From Setomelanomma holmii (Eukaryota; Ascomycota; Dothideomycetes; Pleosporales; Phaeosphaeriaceae), in the NCBI GenBank assembly GCA_010015745.1, contig ML978278.1:26241-90240 (forward strand): a stretch of DNA of 64,000 nucleotides, in the 5' to 3' direction. The translations under genes were made by a program, and so were the position numbers. This document shows positions 1-9,229 of the stretch, in pieces. Under the pieces are notes generated by a model that was not told where the DNA came from, did no database searches, and saw only the letters and a list, made by a program, of their open reading frames with translations. Positions within the stretch are counted from its first letter, which is position 1; every line of letters begins with the position of its first letter.

Positions 1-500
1 TCTACGGCGGAAAGTACTACACCGACGAGCAGTGGAGTAAACCCCTCCCCGCATTCGCGCAAATGCCAGATCTATCCCAGGACTTTACTGCGAAGGTATT
101 TGACGGCCCGGGGACGATAACATCCGCCCCGATGTTTGTCGCGAGCAAACCGAACCTGAGCGATCCGCGATGTGCGTGGTACATCCAGCAGATCAAAAAT
201 GGCACATCAATGTCTTCAATCGTGCCGGACGGGGACTACGCGCGCGTCGACGCTACATTTTCTTTCAGCCCGAAGTTCCCACCAACGTACTTCTTGCACG
301 GCAAGCCGGATATTTTCGTCGGGTATGAGTTGAGTGTGAGAGCGCATGAGGCGCTGAAGAAGGTGGGTGTGGAGACGGAGCTAGTCCTGCCTGAGGATGT
401 GGGCCATGCGTTTGATTTGCAGCTTAGCGGGGAGGAGGGGGAGGAGTTGTTTGGAAAGTATGTTATGCCTGCGCTGGATTGGTTGAAGGCGCATGTTTGA
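1..500 (+). CDS. alpha/beta hydrolase-fold enzyme, C-terminal part
   Basis: The reading frame is open from base 3 and its start lies before the window, so only about 165 C-terminal residues are seen. The segment YFLHGKPDIFVGYE followed by a helix and then VGHAFDL matches the end of the alpha/beta hydrolase-3 fold. There the Asp after HGKPD and the His of VGHAF would be the acid and base of the Ser-His-Asp triad, while the nucleophile Ser would lie upstream. The C-terminus (LFGKYVMPALDWLKAHV) is the usual last helix. Substrate cannot be told from this part; esterase/lipase or kynurenine-formamidase-like are the commonest assignments for this fold. There is no sign of damage. Confidence 0.75.
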   Translation, partial: YGGKYYTDEQWSKPLPAFAQMPDLSQDFTAKVFDGPGTITSAPMFVASKPNLSDPRCAWYIQQIKNGTSMSSIVPDGDYARVDATFSFSPKFPPTYFLHGKPDIFVGYELSVRAHEALKKVGVETELVLPEDVGHAFDLQLSGEEGEELFGKYVMPALDWLKAHV

Positions 501-834
501 GGGGATCGGGTGGGTTCGATTAATGGGATGGTGGAGTTGAAGTGAACCGGATGAAGGTTGGTGATGATGTCGCTCATGTAGATTCATAGATTCATATCGA
601 GGATAGATATATGATGAAGTAATCGGTAGTATTCTGCCCTTCATCTAGAAGGCATTCCCATCGATACCTTCGAGCATACTCTCGTGCATACTCGTAGGAT
701 CACCCTGCTTATCCATGTCATTGCTCCACCGCGCTACGCCCTTGCTGTTCTCTCCACCAATTCCCTGGTCCAGCTTGTCAATGCCACACATTGCCCAAAG
801 CCTGCGCGTTAGGCATCCCACCTTTTTTGCCACG
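501..834. other. intergenic, no gene seen
   Basis: This is the shared 3' space between the hydrolase gene on the plus strand and the small membrane-protein gene on the minus strand. Short open frames here look like shadows. I see no RNA gene or repeat. Confidence 0.5.
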
Positions 835-1533
835 TCAATCCATCACCCCATTCTTTGACATGCTCGCAACACCACGACCCGGCCTCCACTTCGCAAAAGA
901 CGTCTGATATTCCAGCTCCGTCACCTGCCCCTCCCGCTCCGCGAACCGATTCCGAATATGAAATGGCGAAATGCACAGTTGCGCATTTGTCGGCTGGTGA
1001 CCTGGCGGAGCAAGTTCCTTCATGAGCGGCGTCTCTTCAGCAGTCTTGCGTAATGGATTGATCGGTGGAGATTGCGGCGGGAACGGTGTATCGAGCGTGT
1101 CCGTAGAAGGCATATTCTCGTCAAGGTGGGCATATTTGCTCTTAGATACCTTGGCGCGCGTGAACGAGGAAATAGATGTGTAGACCAGCCAGACAGCCAG
1201 GGCGAGAACAAGTGTGCCCTCCAGGGTTAGCGGCCAGTACTTGAGTGGGGTGTTGTTGGCGAAGGAGGTCAGCGCAGCGCTCAGGCGAGTGAGCAGGTTG
1301 TCGATGACGGTTTCGATCCACAAGGGCTCGCGGTAGCGGGGCATCGTCCAGTACAAGAGCATTGTTTCCGTGTTCTGGGGCTTCAGTCTGGGGAATGTGG
1401 TGGTTGCCGGTGTACCTTTGCGTGGTTGAGATGTGGACGTGGTGAGTTCATGTGCTGTGGTAAAGCGATTGTTTGATAAGCTCGGTGAGAAACTAGAAAT
1501 ATATCTATGCGGCTCGGTTGCGGTGAAAGTCAT
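835..1533 (-). CDS. hypothetical single-pass membrane protein
   Basis: A 232-residue frame of unknown function. The first 57 residues are Ser/Thr-rich and low in complexity. An internal Met (MLLYWTMPRYREP, start at 1362) may be the true start, giving about 175 residues. One clear membrane segment (LTLEGTLVLALAVWLVYTS, about residues 102-120) is followed by a basic stretch and a Pro/Thr-rich tail, suggesting the C-terminus faces the cytosol. It is the first of three small minus-strand single-pass proteins in tandem, but it lacks the YPPGMQ motif of the other two. I do not recognise a family. Confidence 0.5.
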   Translation of the reverse strand: MTFTATEPHRYISSFSPSLSNNRFTTAHELTTSTSQPRKGTPATTTFPRLKPQNTETMLLYWTMPRYREPLWIETVIDNLLTRLSAALTSFANNTPLKYWPLTLEGTLVLALAVWLVYTSISSFTRAKVSKSKYAHLDENMPSTDTLDTPFPPQSPPINPLRKTAEETPLMKELAPPGHQPTNAQLCISPFHIRNRFAEREGQVTELEYQTSFAKWRPGRGVASMSKNGVMD

Positions 1534-1625
1534 ACCTTATGCACATCCACGTGCGCACACGACCGTTTGTCGTCTCACACGCGATTGCTTCCTTGAAATT
1601 CACTGCAGTTCCATCTCCTTTGTCA

Positions 1626-2021
1626 TCACCTCTCAAGCTCCGCAGCCCTGGTAATCAGACCCAAACCCGTCTTCCTCTTCCCTTTCGCTCCAAACCAGAC
1701 TTGCGCATGCTCATATCCAATGCGCAAGCCATTTGAATGTACATATTTCCGACTTCTACCATCCTTCTTCTGCCAGTCGAGTAAGTCGACTTGCATGCCA
1801 GGCGGATACATCGACTCTTTTCGCTCCGGGACTAGGATTGATGGAAAGAGGCATACACGAACGTAAAGAGAGATCAGGCCTGCTGATATGGCGAGAACAA
1901 GGTGAATCAACGGGTTGCTAGGACGGACCACAGGATGGGCAAGGATGAGATTGGATGGGATGGGGATTACGTATGATATGAAGGAAAGGTTGAGTGCATT
2001 GCCTTGGGATGGTTTTGACAT
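1626..2021 (-). CDS. small single-pass membrane protein with YPPGMQVD motif
   Basis: A 131-residue hypothetical protein. One membrane segment (LIHLVLAISAGLISLYVRVCLF, about residues 38-59) is followed by a charged linker and the motif YPPGMQVD at about residue 72. A basic tail containing GAKGKRKTG comes after that. The protein 270 bp upstream (2293-2562) has the same plan and a nearly identical motif, so the two look like diverged tandem duplicates. Function unknown. The start is the first Met of the frame; introns cannot be excluded. Confidence 0.5.
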   Translation of the reverse strand: MSKPSQGNALNLSFISYVIPIPSNLILAHPVVRPSNPLIHLVLAISAGLISLYVRVCLFPSILVPERKESMYPPGMQVDLLDWQKKDGRSRKYVHSNGLRIGYEHAQVWFGAKGKRKTGLGLITRAAELER

Positions 2022-2292
2022 GCTGACAGTTTCGTGGAATTTAAACTATGTTGGGTAAATGAATTGGTCTTGGGCTGATTTGGCGAGAATGGAAGACATC
2101 CTGAACTTTTCGTTGATGTGGGGGGGAATGAGACAATAAGCTTTGTGCAATTCTTTGTCTCATTCTTGCCTAACAGATACTGGAATAGCGCCGCTGCTTC
2201 GAAGTTACACGGCTTCCCTGCACAATGCTCTTGATCCTTATGAGGTAAATCCCAACTCAACGCTCCGTGATTGCACTGATGAAGGTGCAACC

Positions 2293-2562
2293 TCATGATT
2301 GCTGCTCGCTCGCCTCTCGTGCCCATTTTTCCATCAGCTGGTCGATCTGCATACCAGGTGGATATGCCGAACGAGGTTTTGTCCGAGGCTGCGTATGCGG
2401 TGTTCCATACTGTCGCGCAGGTTTCTTGCGGCGGCGGCGGCAAGAGTATATCAGAATGTGGCCGGCGATGACGCCCATGACAGTGACAGTAAGCACTGAG
2501 AATATCTCCGGCTCAGAGTCGATGGATGGCCGTAAACCAAGATTTCCCAAAATCTGATCCAA
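2293..2562 (-). CDS. small single-pass membrane protein with YPPGMQID motif
   Basis: An 89-residue hypothetical protein. A short N-terminus precedes a membrane segment (FSVLTVTVMGVIAGHILIYS, about residues 21-40). A strongly basic stop-transfer stretch (RRRRKK) follows, then a Pro/Thr-rich linker and YPPGMQID at about residue 67. The positive-inside rule would put the motif in the cytosol. It resembles the neighbour at 1626-2021 in order of parts and in the motif, but little else is conserved. No known family recognised. Confidence 0.5.
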   Translation of the reverse strand: MDQILGNLGLRPSIDSEPEIFSVLTVTVMGVIAGHILIYSCRRRRKKPARQYGTPHTQPRTKPRSAYPPGMQIDQLMEKWAREASEQQS

Positions 2563-2943
2563 TTACCTCTTGCCGAACTGTGACATAGTGTACAGGCTAA
2601 ACGCGCGGTCTGTTGAGCCTTGTGAGAGAGCACTTGGGCACCCGGGCCTGTAATAGTTGAGTGATTGCATGATCAAGGGTGAGGAGGATATCTTATAGGG
2701 CAGCGCGAGATAGATCGCGCAGTCGAGAGAACATATATAGAGGAGCTGCAGTCGGAGTGAAAGCTGTCAGCAGCCTCAGAAAACGGTCGCATTGCTTGGA
2801 TCCACAGCACCTTCTGACCGTCTCGAATCTGTCTCATAGGTGTCTGTTTCTCTTTGTGTGTTGGTCTGGGAAGTTGTGAATCGGGGCATGTGGGTGGTCG
2901 AAATATAGCGAAGGTTTTGCACCTGTGCGGCAAGCACATTATA
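2563..2943. other. intergenic flank of the TIR element
   Basis: No gene is seen. The TA dinucleotide at 2942-2943 is the presumed target-site copy next to the left terminal repeat. Confidence 0.4.
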
Positions 2944-3461
2944 ATGTCCATCCCTGCGTGGCGGGACACCCTGTGTGGCGGGACACTTTTCTATCCAGAC
3001 CTTCGGCGTCTGGCCAGCGTGACTGTACAAAGTTAAGCTTAACGCACTTTGTTCTGCATATGTTATTCTTTACCTATGCTAGTCTCCGACTAAGGAGAGT
3101 GCGGTGTTGGACCTGCTATTGGTCATTCTGTCGATAGCGTTTTTCAACTTTTTGCCACTACCCCCCTATTTATGTGCGACAGTGGATCTTTATCAAGTAT
3201 TCGGACAACTAGGAGGGAAGTGCAGATGTCAAAGATCAAGATTGCTGGCTCTCAAGGTCAAGTTAAGATGAGAATTGTGCCTTCCGGCATTTTCTCCGTG
3301 CAAACAGCAAGATCGCCAAAACTCACCTGCACGGGCGTCGGGCCATCGCAGCTCTCGGCACGCAGTAGTTTCCAGTAGCGTGCTCAGATATCTATGTCTG
3401 CGATCGTGACAGATCTGACGTTACGCCCACAGCGGAGACTTCCAAAGATAGCTGTGGCGCA
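2944..3461 (+). repeat. left terminal inverted repeat of the NLR-bearing element
   Basis: About 518 bp, matching the reverse complement of 7228-7729. Shared landmarks include GTGGCGGGACAC, AGGAGAGTGCGGTGTTGGAC and TAGCGTGCTCAGATATCT. This arm holds an extra copy of a 16-bp piece (CTGTGTGGCGGGACAC), which accounts for the length difference between the arms. Many mismatches are transitions. Confidence 0.8.
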
Positions 3462-3871
3462 TGCTGACCACGCCTACCATCGCACACGTGCACTGTGCTG
3501 GCTAAGGCCATGCAGGTCGGCTGTGCCGCCTTGCTCAAGACTATGCGCCAAGCTTCCACCCATACGCTCAGTTCATGCTGTCTTTGACGCGGCAGCCTTA
3601 CAGCCTCGCCGCTTACATACCGCTCTTAATGTTCTGCCACGCCTACTTCATGCGACGCTGTCACTAAAGCAGCTTCAGCTCACACGCTGTTGCGCACTGC
3701 TGTTCGCCTTTGATCAACCTGGTACTGTAATAGCTATCCACCATCTGTCTGCATGCTTACCTAGAGAGTGAACAGAGAAAGTCAGCTGTCGCATTCTGCC
3801 TACTAGGTTGCCGCATCAAGCCTCCTGTCTCGTTCGTATCGCATGCGTTTGCTTTATACCCACACTAATCG

Positions 3872-6800
3872 ATGCATCTCCTGCAGTACGGCGAAAATGG
3901 AGAGCTCACTATCACCAGCTTTGACGATAACAAGCTGCCTCCTTACGCGATACTTTCTCACACCTGGGCAAAAGATAAAGAGGAGGTGACTTTTGCGGAT
4001 ATCGTGAACGGCAGTGGCAAGGCCAAGCCTGGCTTCGAGAAGATTTGCCTCTGCGGAGAGCAGGCACAACAAGATAGGCTGGAGTACTTCTGGATCGATA
4101 CCTGCTGCATCAACAAGGCAAACAAGGCTGAGCACTCTCTAGCCATTCGGTCCATGTTTCGGTGGTATCGTAATGCAGCTCGATGCTACGTGTACTTATT
4201 AGACGTATCCGCTCTGTCTCCTGCAGATGAGGGAGAAGCCTGCGCGCCGCTATGGGACTTGGCTTTTCGGGAATGCCTGTGGTTTACGCGCGGCTGGACG
4301 TTGCAGGAGCTTCTTGCACCTGGTGTGGTTGAGTTCTTCTCGTCTGAGTGGCGCAGGCTCGGCGACCGGATGTCCTTGAGATCTCAGATCCACGAAGTTA
4401 CAAACATCCCACATCAAGTGCTCGAAGGCGCTCCACTCTCTGAGTATAGCGTTGACGAGCGATTTCGATGGAGACAGCACCGGCACACAAAGCTAGTAGA
4501 AGATGCAGCGTACTCATTGTCTGGCATCTTTGACGTTGACATTGCGCTTGTCTATGGCGAAGGCACAGAACAAGCATTTAGACGGCTTCATGACAAGATC
4601 CGGAAGCGGCAAGAGTGCCTTCATGACCTACGTGCTACCGATCCCCGTAACGATAAGAAGCGCATCGAGGAGACCAAAGTTGGATTGCTGGCAGACTCGT
4701 ACCGCTGGGTTTTTGACAACACAGCTTTCCAGCAATGGCGGCAGGAGCCGCACAGCCGCCTGCTATGGGTAAAAGGTGATCCTGGGAAAGGCAAGACGAT
4801 GCTGCTTTGCGGCATCATCAATGAACTACAGAAGGCAGCAATTAACACTGTCACCGTCTCATACTTCTTCTGCCAAGCAACCGACTCGCGCATTAACACT
4901 GCTACTGCGGTGCTACGAGGACTATTACACATGCTTGTGGATCAGCAACCGTCGCTTGTATCGCACATCCGCAAGAAGCACGATCTTGCAGGCAAAAGCT
5001 TGTTCAACAACGCAAACGCCTAGGTAGCTTTGACAGAGATATGGGCGGATGTGCTACAAGATCCAGATCTGCGCACGACATAGCTAATCATCGACGCCCT
5101 CGACGAGTGCGTCACTAATCTTCTAGAACTGCTAGAATTTGTCGCAAAGCAGTCGTCTGTGTCTTCTCGCGTCAAGTGGATTGTCTCAAGCCGTAATTGG
5201 CCAGAGATTGAAGCACAGCTAGAGCGGGCAGAGGATAAAATAAGACTAAGCCTTGAGCTGAACGCAAAGTCGGTTGCGGCTGCAGTTGCCGTCTTCATCC
5301 GCCAAAAGGTGGACCAGCTAGCGCAGGAAAAGCATCACAAAGCAGACCTTCGACACGCTGTGCTCCAGCACTTGAAGTCGAATGCGGATGATACATTCCT
5401 CTGAGTGGCATTAGTGTGCCAAGACCTTAAAAAGACACCAAAGTGGAACGTGCTAAAGAAGTTAACCTCGTTTCCGCCTGGACTAGACTCCTTGTACAAG
5501 CGGATGATGGACCAGATAAGCGAGTCTGACGGCGCCGAGATCTGCCGGCTGGTACTGGCATCGACAGCGATCCTGTATCGGCCTATGAGGATCTCTGAAC
5601 TGGTTGCGCTCATAGAGCAGCTTGAGGACTTGGACGACCTAGAGTCGGTACGGGAGATTGTCGGCTTCTGTGGATCGTTCCTCACCCTACGAAAAGACAC
5701 AGTCTACTTTGTGCATCAGTCCGCGAAGGATTTCCTCCTTACAAAGGCGTCAGATAAGATCTTTCCTGACGGGACCGGACCCGCTCATCGGGTCATCTTT
5801 TTGAAGTCGCTAGCGATTCTGTCCAGCACATTGTACAGGAATATGTACAGCTTAGAAGTGCTGGGATATCCTATTGAGAACGTCAAACTACCGGAGACAG
5901 ACCCGTAAGTAGTGTCACGGTACCCGTGCGTCTACTGGATCGACCATCTGTACGAGTCGAAGACTTTGAGGAGCAGTGTCGGTGGCCTGCAAGCTGCATA
6001 CGTTGTCGATAACTTCCTGAGGAAGAAGTATCTCTACTGGCTGGAGGGGCTTAGTCTTTGCAAGAGTGTAGGGAAAGGCATTGTCTTAATGGAAAAACTG
6101 TGGTCGCTGGTGCAGATGTGTCGCACAAGATGTACATGCCTTCAGTTCAACCTAGACGCTAACGCTAGCAGGAGATGTGTGACCAAGATAGACTTGCTCA
6201 GCTTGTTCAAGACGCACGGCGGTTTATTATGTACCACAAAGGCGCAATCGAGGGCTACCCTCTTCAGACATATGCAGCCGCACTGCTGTTTAGTCCGACA
6301 GGTAGTCTGATCAGACAGCTGTTCCAGCATGAAGATCCAGAAACAACCAGTATTAGACCAGCTCTGAGCGACGAGTGGAGCGCGTGCCTGCAGACGCTCG
6401 AGGGCCATAGTAATACAGTCTGGTCAGTGGCCTTCTCGCACGACTCAACGAGGCTGGCGTCGGCGTCGCACGACAGCACCGTCAAGATCTGGGATACGAG
6501 CAGCGGCGTGTGCCTGCAGACGCTTGAGGGCCATAGTATTTGGGTCAACTCAGTGGCCTTCTCGCACGACTCGACGAGGCTGGCGTCGGCGTCGCACGAC
6601 AACACCGTCAAGATCTGGGATGCGAGCAGCGGCGCGTGCCTGCAGACGCTCCAGGTCGGCAAGCCTATTGGTGAATTGTCCTTCGACTCTACTAGCTCTT
6701 TTCTTCATACCAAAATAGGCACTATCGCCCTTCAAAGTGCAGAAGGTTCTAGTATGATAGATGTTACGGAATCTGAGTGTCCTTTGTACGTAGCTATCAG

Positions 6801-6954
6801 CCTTAGCCCAGACAAGATATGGATTAAGCATAATGGCGAGAACATACTTTGGGTGCCATCAGAGTATCGGCCATCCTGTTCGTCTATAGGCAAGACGATT
6901 GTAGGTATAGGTTGTGGGTCTCGAAGGGTATGGTTTTGTAGGATCAACCTTTGA
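3872..6954 (+). pseudogene. HET-NACHT-WD40 (NLR-type incompatibility) gene, broken
   Basis: The frame starts MHLLQYGENGEL, as in HET-E-like proteins. A HET domain follows (YAILSHTW, YFWIDTCCINK, RGWTLQELLAP; residues about 25-150). Then comes a NACHT NTPase with Walker A GDPGKGKT (about residue 305) and Walker B LIIDALDEC, a winged-helix-like stretch, and two full plus one ruined WD40 repeats. In the family, HET triggers incompatibility cell death, NACHT is the switch and WD40 is the sensor. The copy is dead. One continuous frame carries TAG at 5021, TAG at 5081, TGA at 5402 and TAA at 5906, and a frameshift lies between about 6115 and 6175 before the WD40 part. The stops at 5021 and 5402 sit where Trp is usual, so they look like G-to-A changes. 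It lies wholly inside a TIR element. Residual expression of the intact HET part (383 residues to the first stop) is possible. Confidence 0.88.
6382..6633 (+). repeat. two 126-bp WD40 repeat units
   Basis: Units 6382-6507 and 6508-6633 each encode 42 residues and differ at only about 12 of 126 bases. Seven of those changes are packed into the codons just after LEGHS (NTVW versus IWVN). A third unit begins at 6634 (CLQTLQ) but degenerates at once. Confidence 0.85.
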
Positions 6955-7227
6955 TATGTTTAGCGTATGTCGTCGCAAGGGTCTGTTCGTCTTTTCTTTG
7001 TTCTGTTTCTCTATTATCTCTAATCCGTAGAGAGGGACGAGGATACGCATGAATATATAGGCTATGTACTGCGCTGTCGAAGCTTCGAGCATCGCCGAGA
7101 AATTGATTGCTACCAGAGATTTATAAATGAGAGTCTACCGAGACATAGTTATCTGCTTGTCAATCTACTACCCATCATGAGGTACATCGGACTCATAATC
7201 GTAGACGCTTCTAGAAGGCTGTCGTTG

Positions 7228-7729
7228 TGCGCCACAGCTATTTTCAGCAGTGTCCGCAGTTAGCATAGCGTCGAGTTAGTCACAAATGCAGACACAGATA
7301 TCTGAGCACGCTACTGTAAGCTACTGCGTGCCAAGTACAGCTAAAGCTTAGTGCCCTGCCAGACGAGTTTTGGCGATCTAGTCCTGCGCGCGGAGAAACT
7401 GCCCAAATGCACACTCATTATCTTAAATCGACCTTTAGAGCTTATAACCTTAATCTTCAAGATCTAAAATTCTTTCCTGCCCCTCCAAAAACTAAATAGA
7501 GATATGCTGTTGTAGGTAAACAGGGGGGTACAAGCAGAAGGTTGATTGACCCTATCAACAGAACTACCGACAGCACGTCCAACACCGCACTCTCCTCGGT
7601 CGGAGGCCATCATACTCAAAGAACAACAAGTGCGGAATAAAAGCGCATCGAGCTTAACTTTGTGCAGTCACGCTGGGCTGATGCCGAAGGTCCGGACAAA
7701 AAGGTGTCCCGCCACACAGGGATAGACGT
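7228..7729 (-). repeat. right terminal inverted repeat of the NLR-bearing element
   Basis: About 502 bp, the reverse-complement partner of 2944-3461. The best conserved parts are the outermost 30 bp, the block around GGAGAGTGCGGTGTTGGAC, and the inner end around TAGCTGTGGCGCA. Homology fades inward of 7228. Confidence 0.8.
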
Positions 7730-7824
7730 TACATATGCTTGCTTTACACTTTTACTCTACCACTTCGAGCTAGGTAGCCTGGGTATCTTCTTGATCCATG
7801 ATGCTTACACAGGAGTCGACGAAC

Positions 7825-7944
7825 CTCTTCCTTCATCTCTTCCTTCATCTCTTCCTTCATCTCTTCCTTCATCTCTTCCNNNNNNNNNNCTCTTCCTTCA
7901 TCTCTTCCTTCATCTCTTCCTTCATCTCTTCCTTCATCTCTTCC
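7825..7944. repeat. 12-bp minisatellite (CTCTTCCTTCAT)n interrupted by an assembly gap
   Basis: Perfect 12-bp tandem units run from 7825 and resume after ten Ns at 7880-7889. The repeat phase is not kept across the Ns (units start at 7825+12n before and at 7890+12n after), so the N run is a placeholder and the true copy number is unknown. The array begins just past the stop codon of the minus-strand gene at 7934-8692, overlapping its last codons. Confidence 0.9.
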
Positions 7945-8692
7945 GAAGGCGAGGGTCCCTGGCGGCCTCGTAGGTGTTGCCGGTCCTGGGAGCGGAGGCA
8001 GCGACCGTCCTTTCTTGCTCAGTCCCTCCCATGACGATATTGTGATTCGTGTCTCCTCCCAGTGACTGGCAGTGTGCGCTTTGTTGACCAGATCCTCCTG
8101 CGCTCATATGGCCGGCAGCTGCGTGCTGCACATCCGTCATAGTAGCATCTTGTAAGTTGTCCAGAATACTCTGCAGACCCTGCTGCGGTCGAAACTCCGC
8201 TGATGGCTTCTCGTCCCCGGATGGGACTTCCAAGCCTCCATATTGCTCCTTCAATCTCTCGATGCTTACGCCACCTTGACCCTGGTGCTTCTCTTCCGCA
8301 TCTATCTCTTGTCGAAGCCTCTCGTAGATCTCTTTCACTTCGTTGCTGACTCGCGCTTGAACGACATTAGTTCCTAGCTTCAGCCTTTTCGGTCCACCAA
8401 TTGGCATGAAGACAGGATCTGAGACCTTGGTATGCGTTTCGTGCATCGACGATGAAGCTGTTTGAACTTGACTGGCGATATGCGTGTATAGGCCAATCCC
8501 TTGAATGGAAGCTGCCGCATTCGGAGGACATGGAGTTTTTAGTGCGTTGATGAGTTCACGGTTGACGCGCGACTTCTGGGCATCCTCGACATCGGGTGGC
8601 AGAGGCTCACGATCTGTTGCCGGGGGCACGCTAGATTGCTCTATTGCGCCGAAGAAGGCGGCCCGTGAAGGATGGATCACGGATCTGACCAT
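7934..8692 (-). CDS. hypothetical protein with C-terminal RDPRLRKR
   Basis: A 252-residue hydrophilic protein with no membrane segment or signal peptide. The start at 8692 has a good context (CCACCATGG). The middle (residues about 115-165) is predicted by eye to be helical and charged (NEVKEIYERLRQEIDAEEKHQ). The rest is Gln/Ala/Ser-rich and probably disordered. It ends in ARDPRLRKR; RDPRL-type tails occur in several fungal nuclear RNA-processing and chromatin proteins, so a nuclear role is a weak guess. The stop lies at the edge of the 12-bp minisatellite. Further exons upstream cannot be excluded. Confidence 0.5.
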   Translation of the reverse strand: MVRSVIHPSRAAFFGAIEQSSVPPATDREPLPPDVEDAQKSRVNRELINALKTPCPPNAAASIQGIGLYTHIASQVQTASSSMHETHTKVSDPVFMPIGGPKRLKLGTNVVQARVSNEVKEIYERLRQEIDAEEKHQGQGGVSIERLKEQYGGLEVPSGDEKPSAEFRPQQGLQSILDNLQDATMTDVQHAAAGHMSAGGSGQQSAHCQSLGGDTNHNIVMGGTEQERTVAASAPRTGNTYEAARDPRLRKR

Positions 8693-9229
8693 GGTGGAGA
8701 AAATCCAAGCCCAGCCTGTTGATCATACAGCCGTGGAAGCTGCGTGCCGTCAGGATGGTACCCTCCTTCCAAGGTTGCTTCTGAAACAAAACCACGCACA
8801 CCTACACACATATGGTAACTTTGCTCTCCAGCACTCGCGCTCTCCAAATGCACCAAGTAGAGGGTAGACCAAAAGTACTCCCTTGCATGCCCTCGCAGGA
8901 CCTTCACCTGCTTGGAAGACCTTTACTCACCCGAACGTTAGACTAAATTGCAAGGTCGCGTAGAGGTGTGGGGCGCGCTGACCTTTGCACTAGTGTCGAT
9001 ACAGCTTAGCTGCACATCAGCCGCATGGAGACCATCAACGCGTCATTTAGAAATCATGCGCTCACCGTTAACACATTTCCTAAACGCCAGGAACACGTAG
9101 GAGATGCTGACATCAAGACAAAATGGCATTGGACGATAGCCCAATACGTCACAGATCTCTTGGCAGATCTGGCGTTGGCAATAGAGGAGAGAACCCAGAT
9201 CCCCGGAGCTGTAGACTTAGATCGATATC
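8693..9229. other. divergent intergenic region
   Basis: It lies between the minus-strand hypothetical gene and the plus-strand SDR gene and presumably holds both promoters. I see no clear motif or RNA gene. Confidence 0.4.

Larger units (their letters stand above)
2944..7729. mobile_element. 4.8-kb TIR element carrying a HET-NACHT-WD40 gene
   Basis: The segment is bounded by long imperfect inverted repeats (2944-3461 and 7228-7729) and flanked on each side by TA (2942-2943 and 7730-7731). That is the target duplication expected of Tc1/mariner/pogo-type DNA elements. The outer ends read ATGTCCATCCCTG and, on the complement, ACGTCTATCCCTG; the differences are C/T transitions. The only recognisable gene inside is a decayed HET-NACHT-WD40 gene. 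No transposase frame is visible, so the element would be non-autonomous. The alternative is that two solo copies of a repeat in opposite orientation happen to flank the gene, but matched TA borders and collinear arms make a single unit more likely. Mechanism and family assignment are inference. Confidence 0.7.

Noticed and set aside
7662..8034. Plus-strand frames across the CTCTTCCTTCAT repeat
   Set aside because: They are repeat translation (LPSS/LHLF units) crossing the N gap, with no family features.
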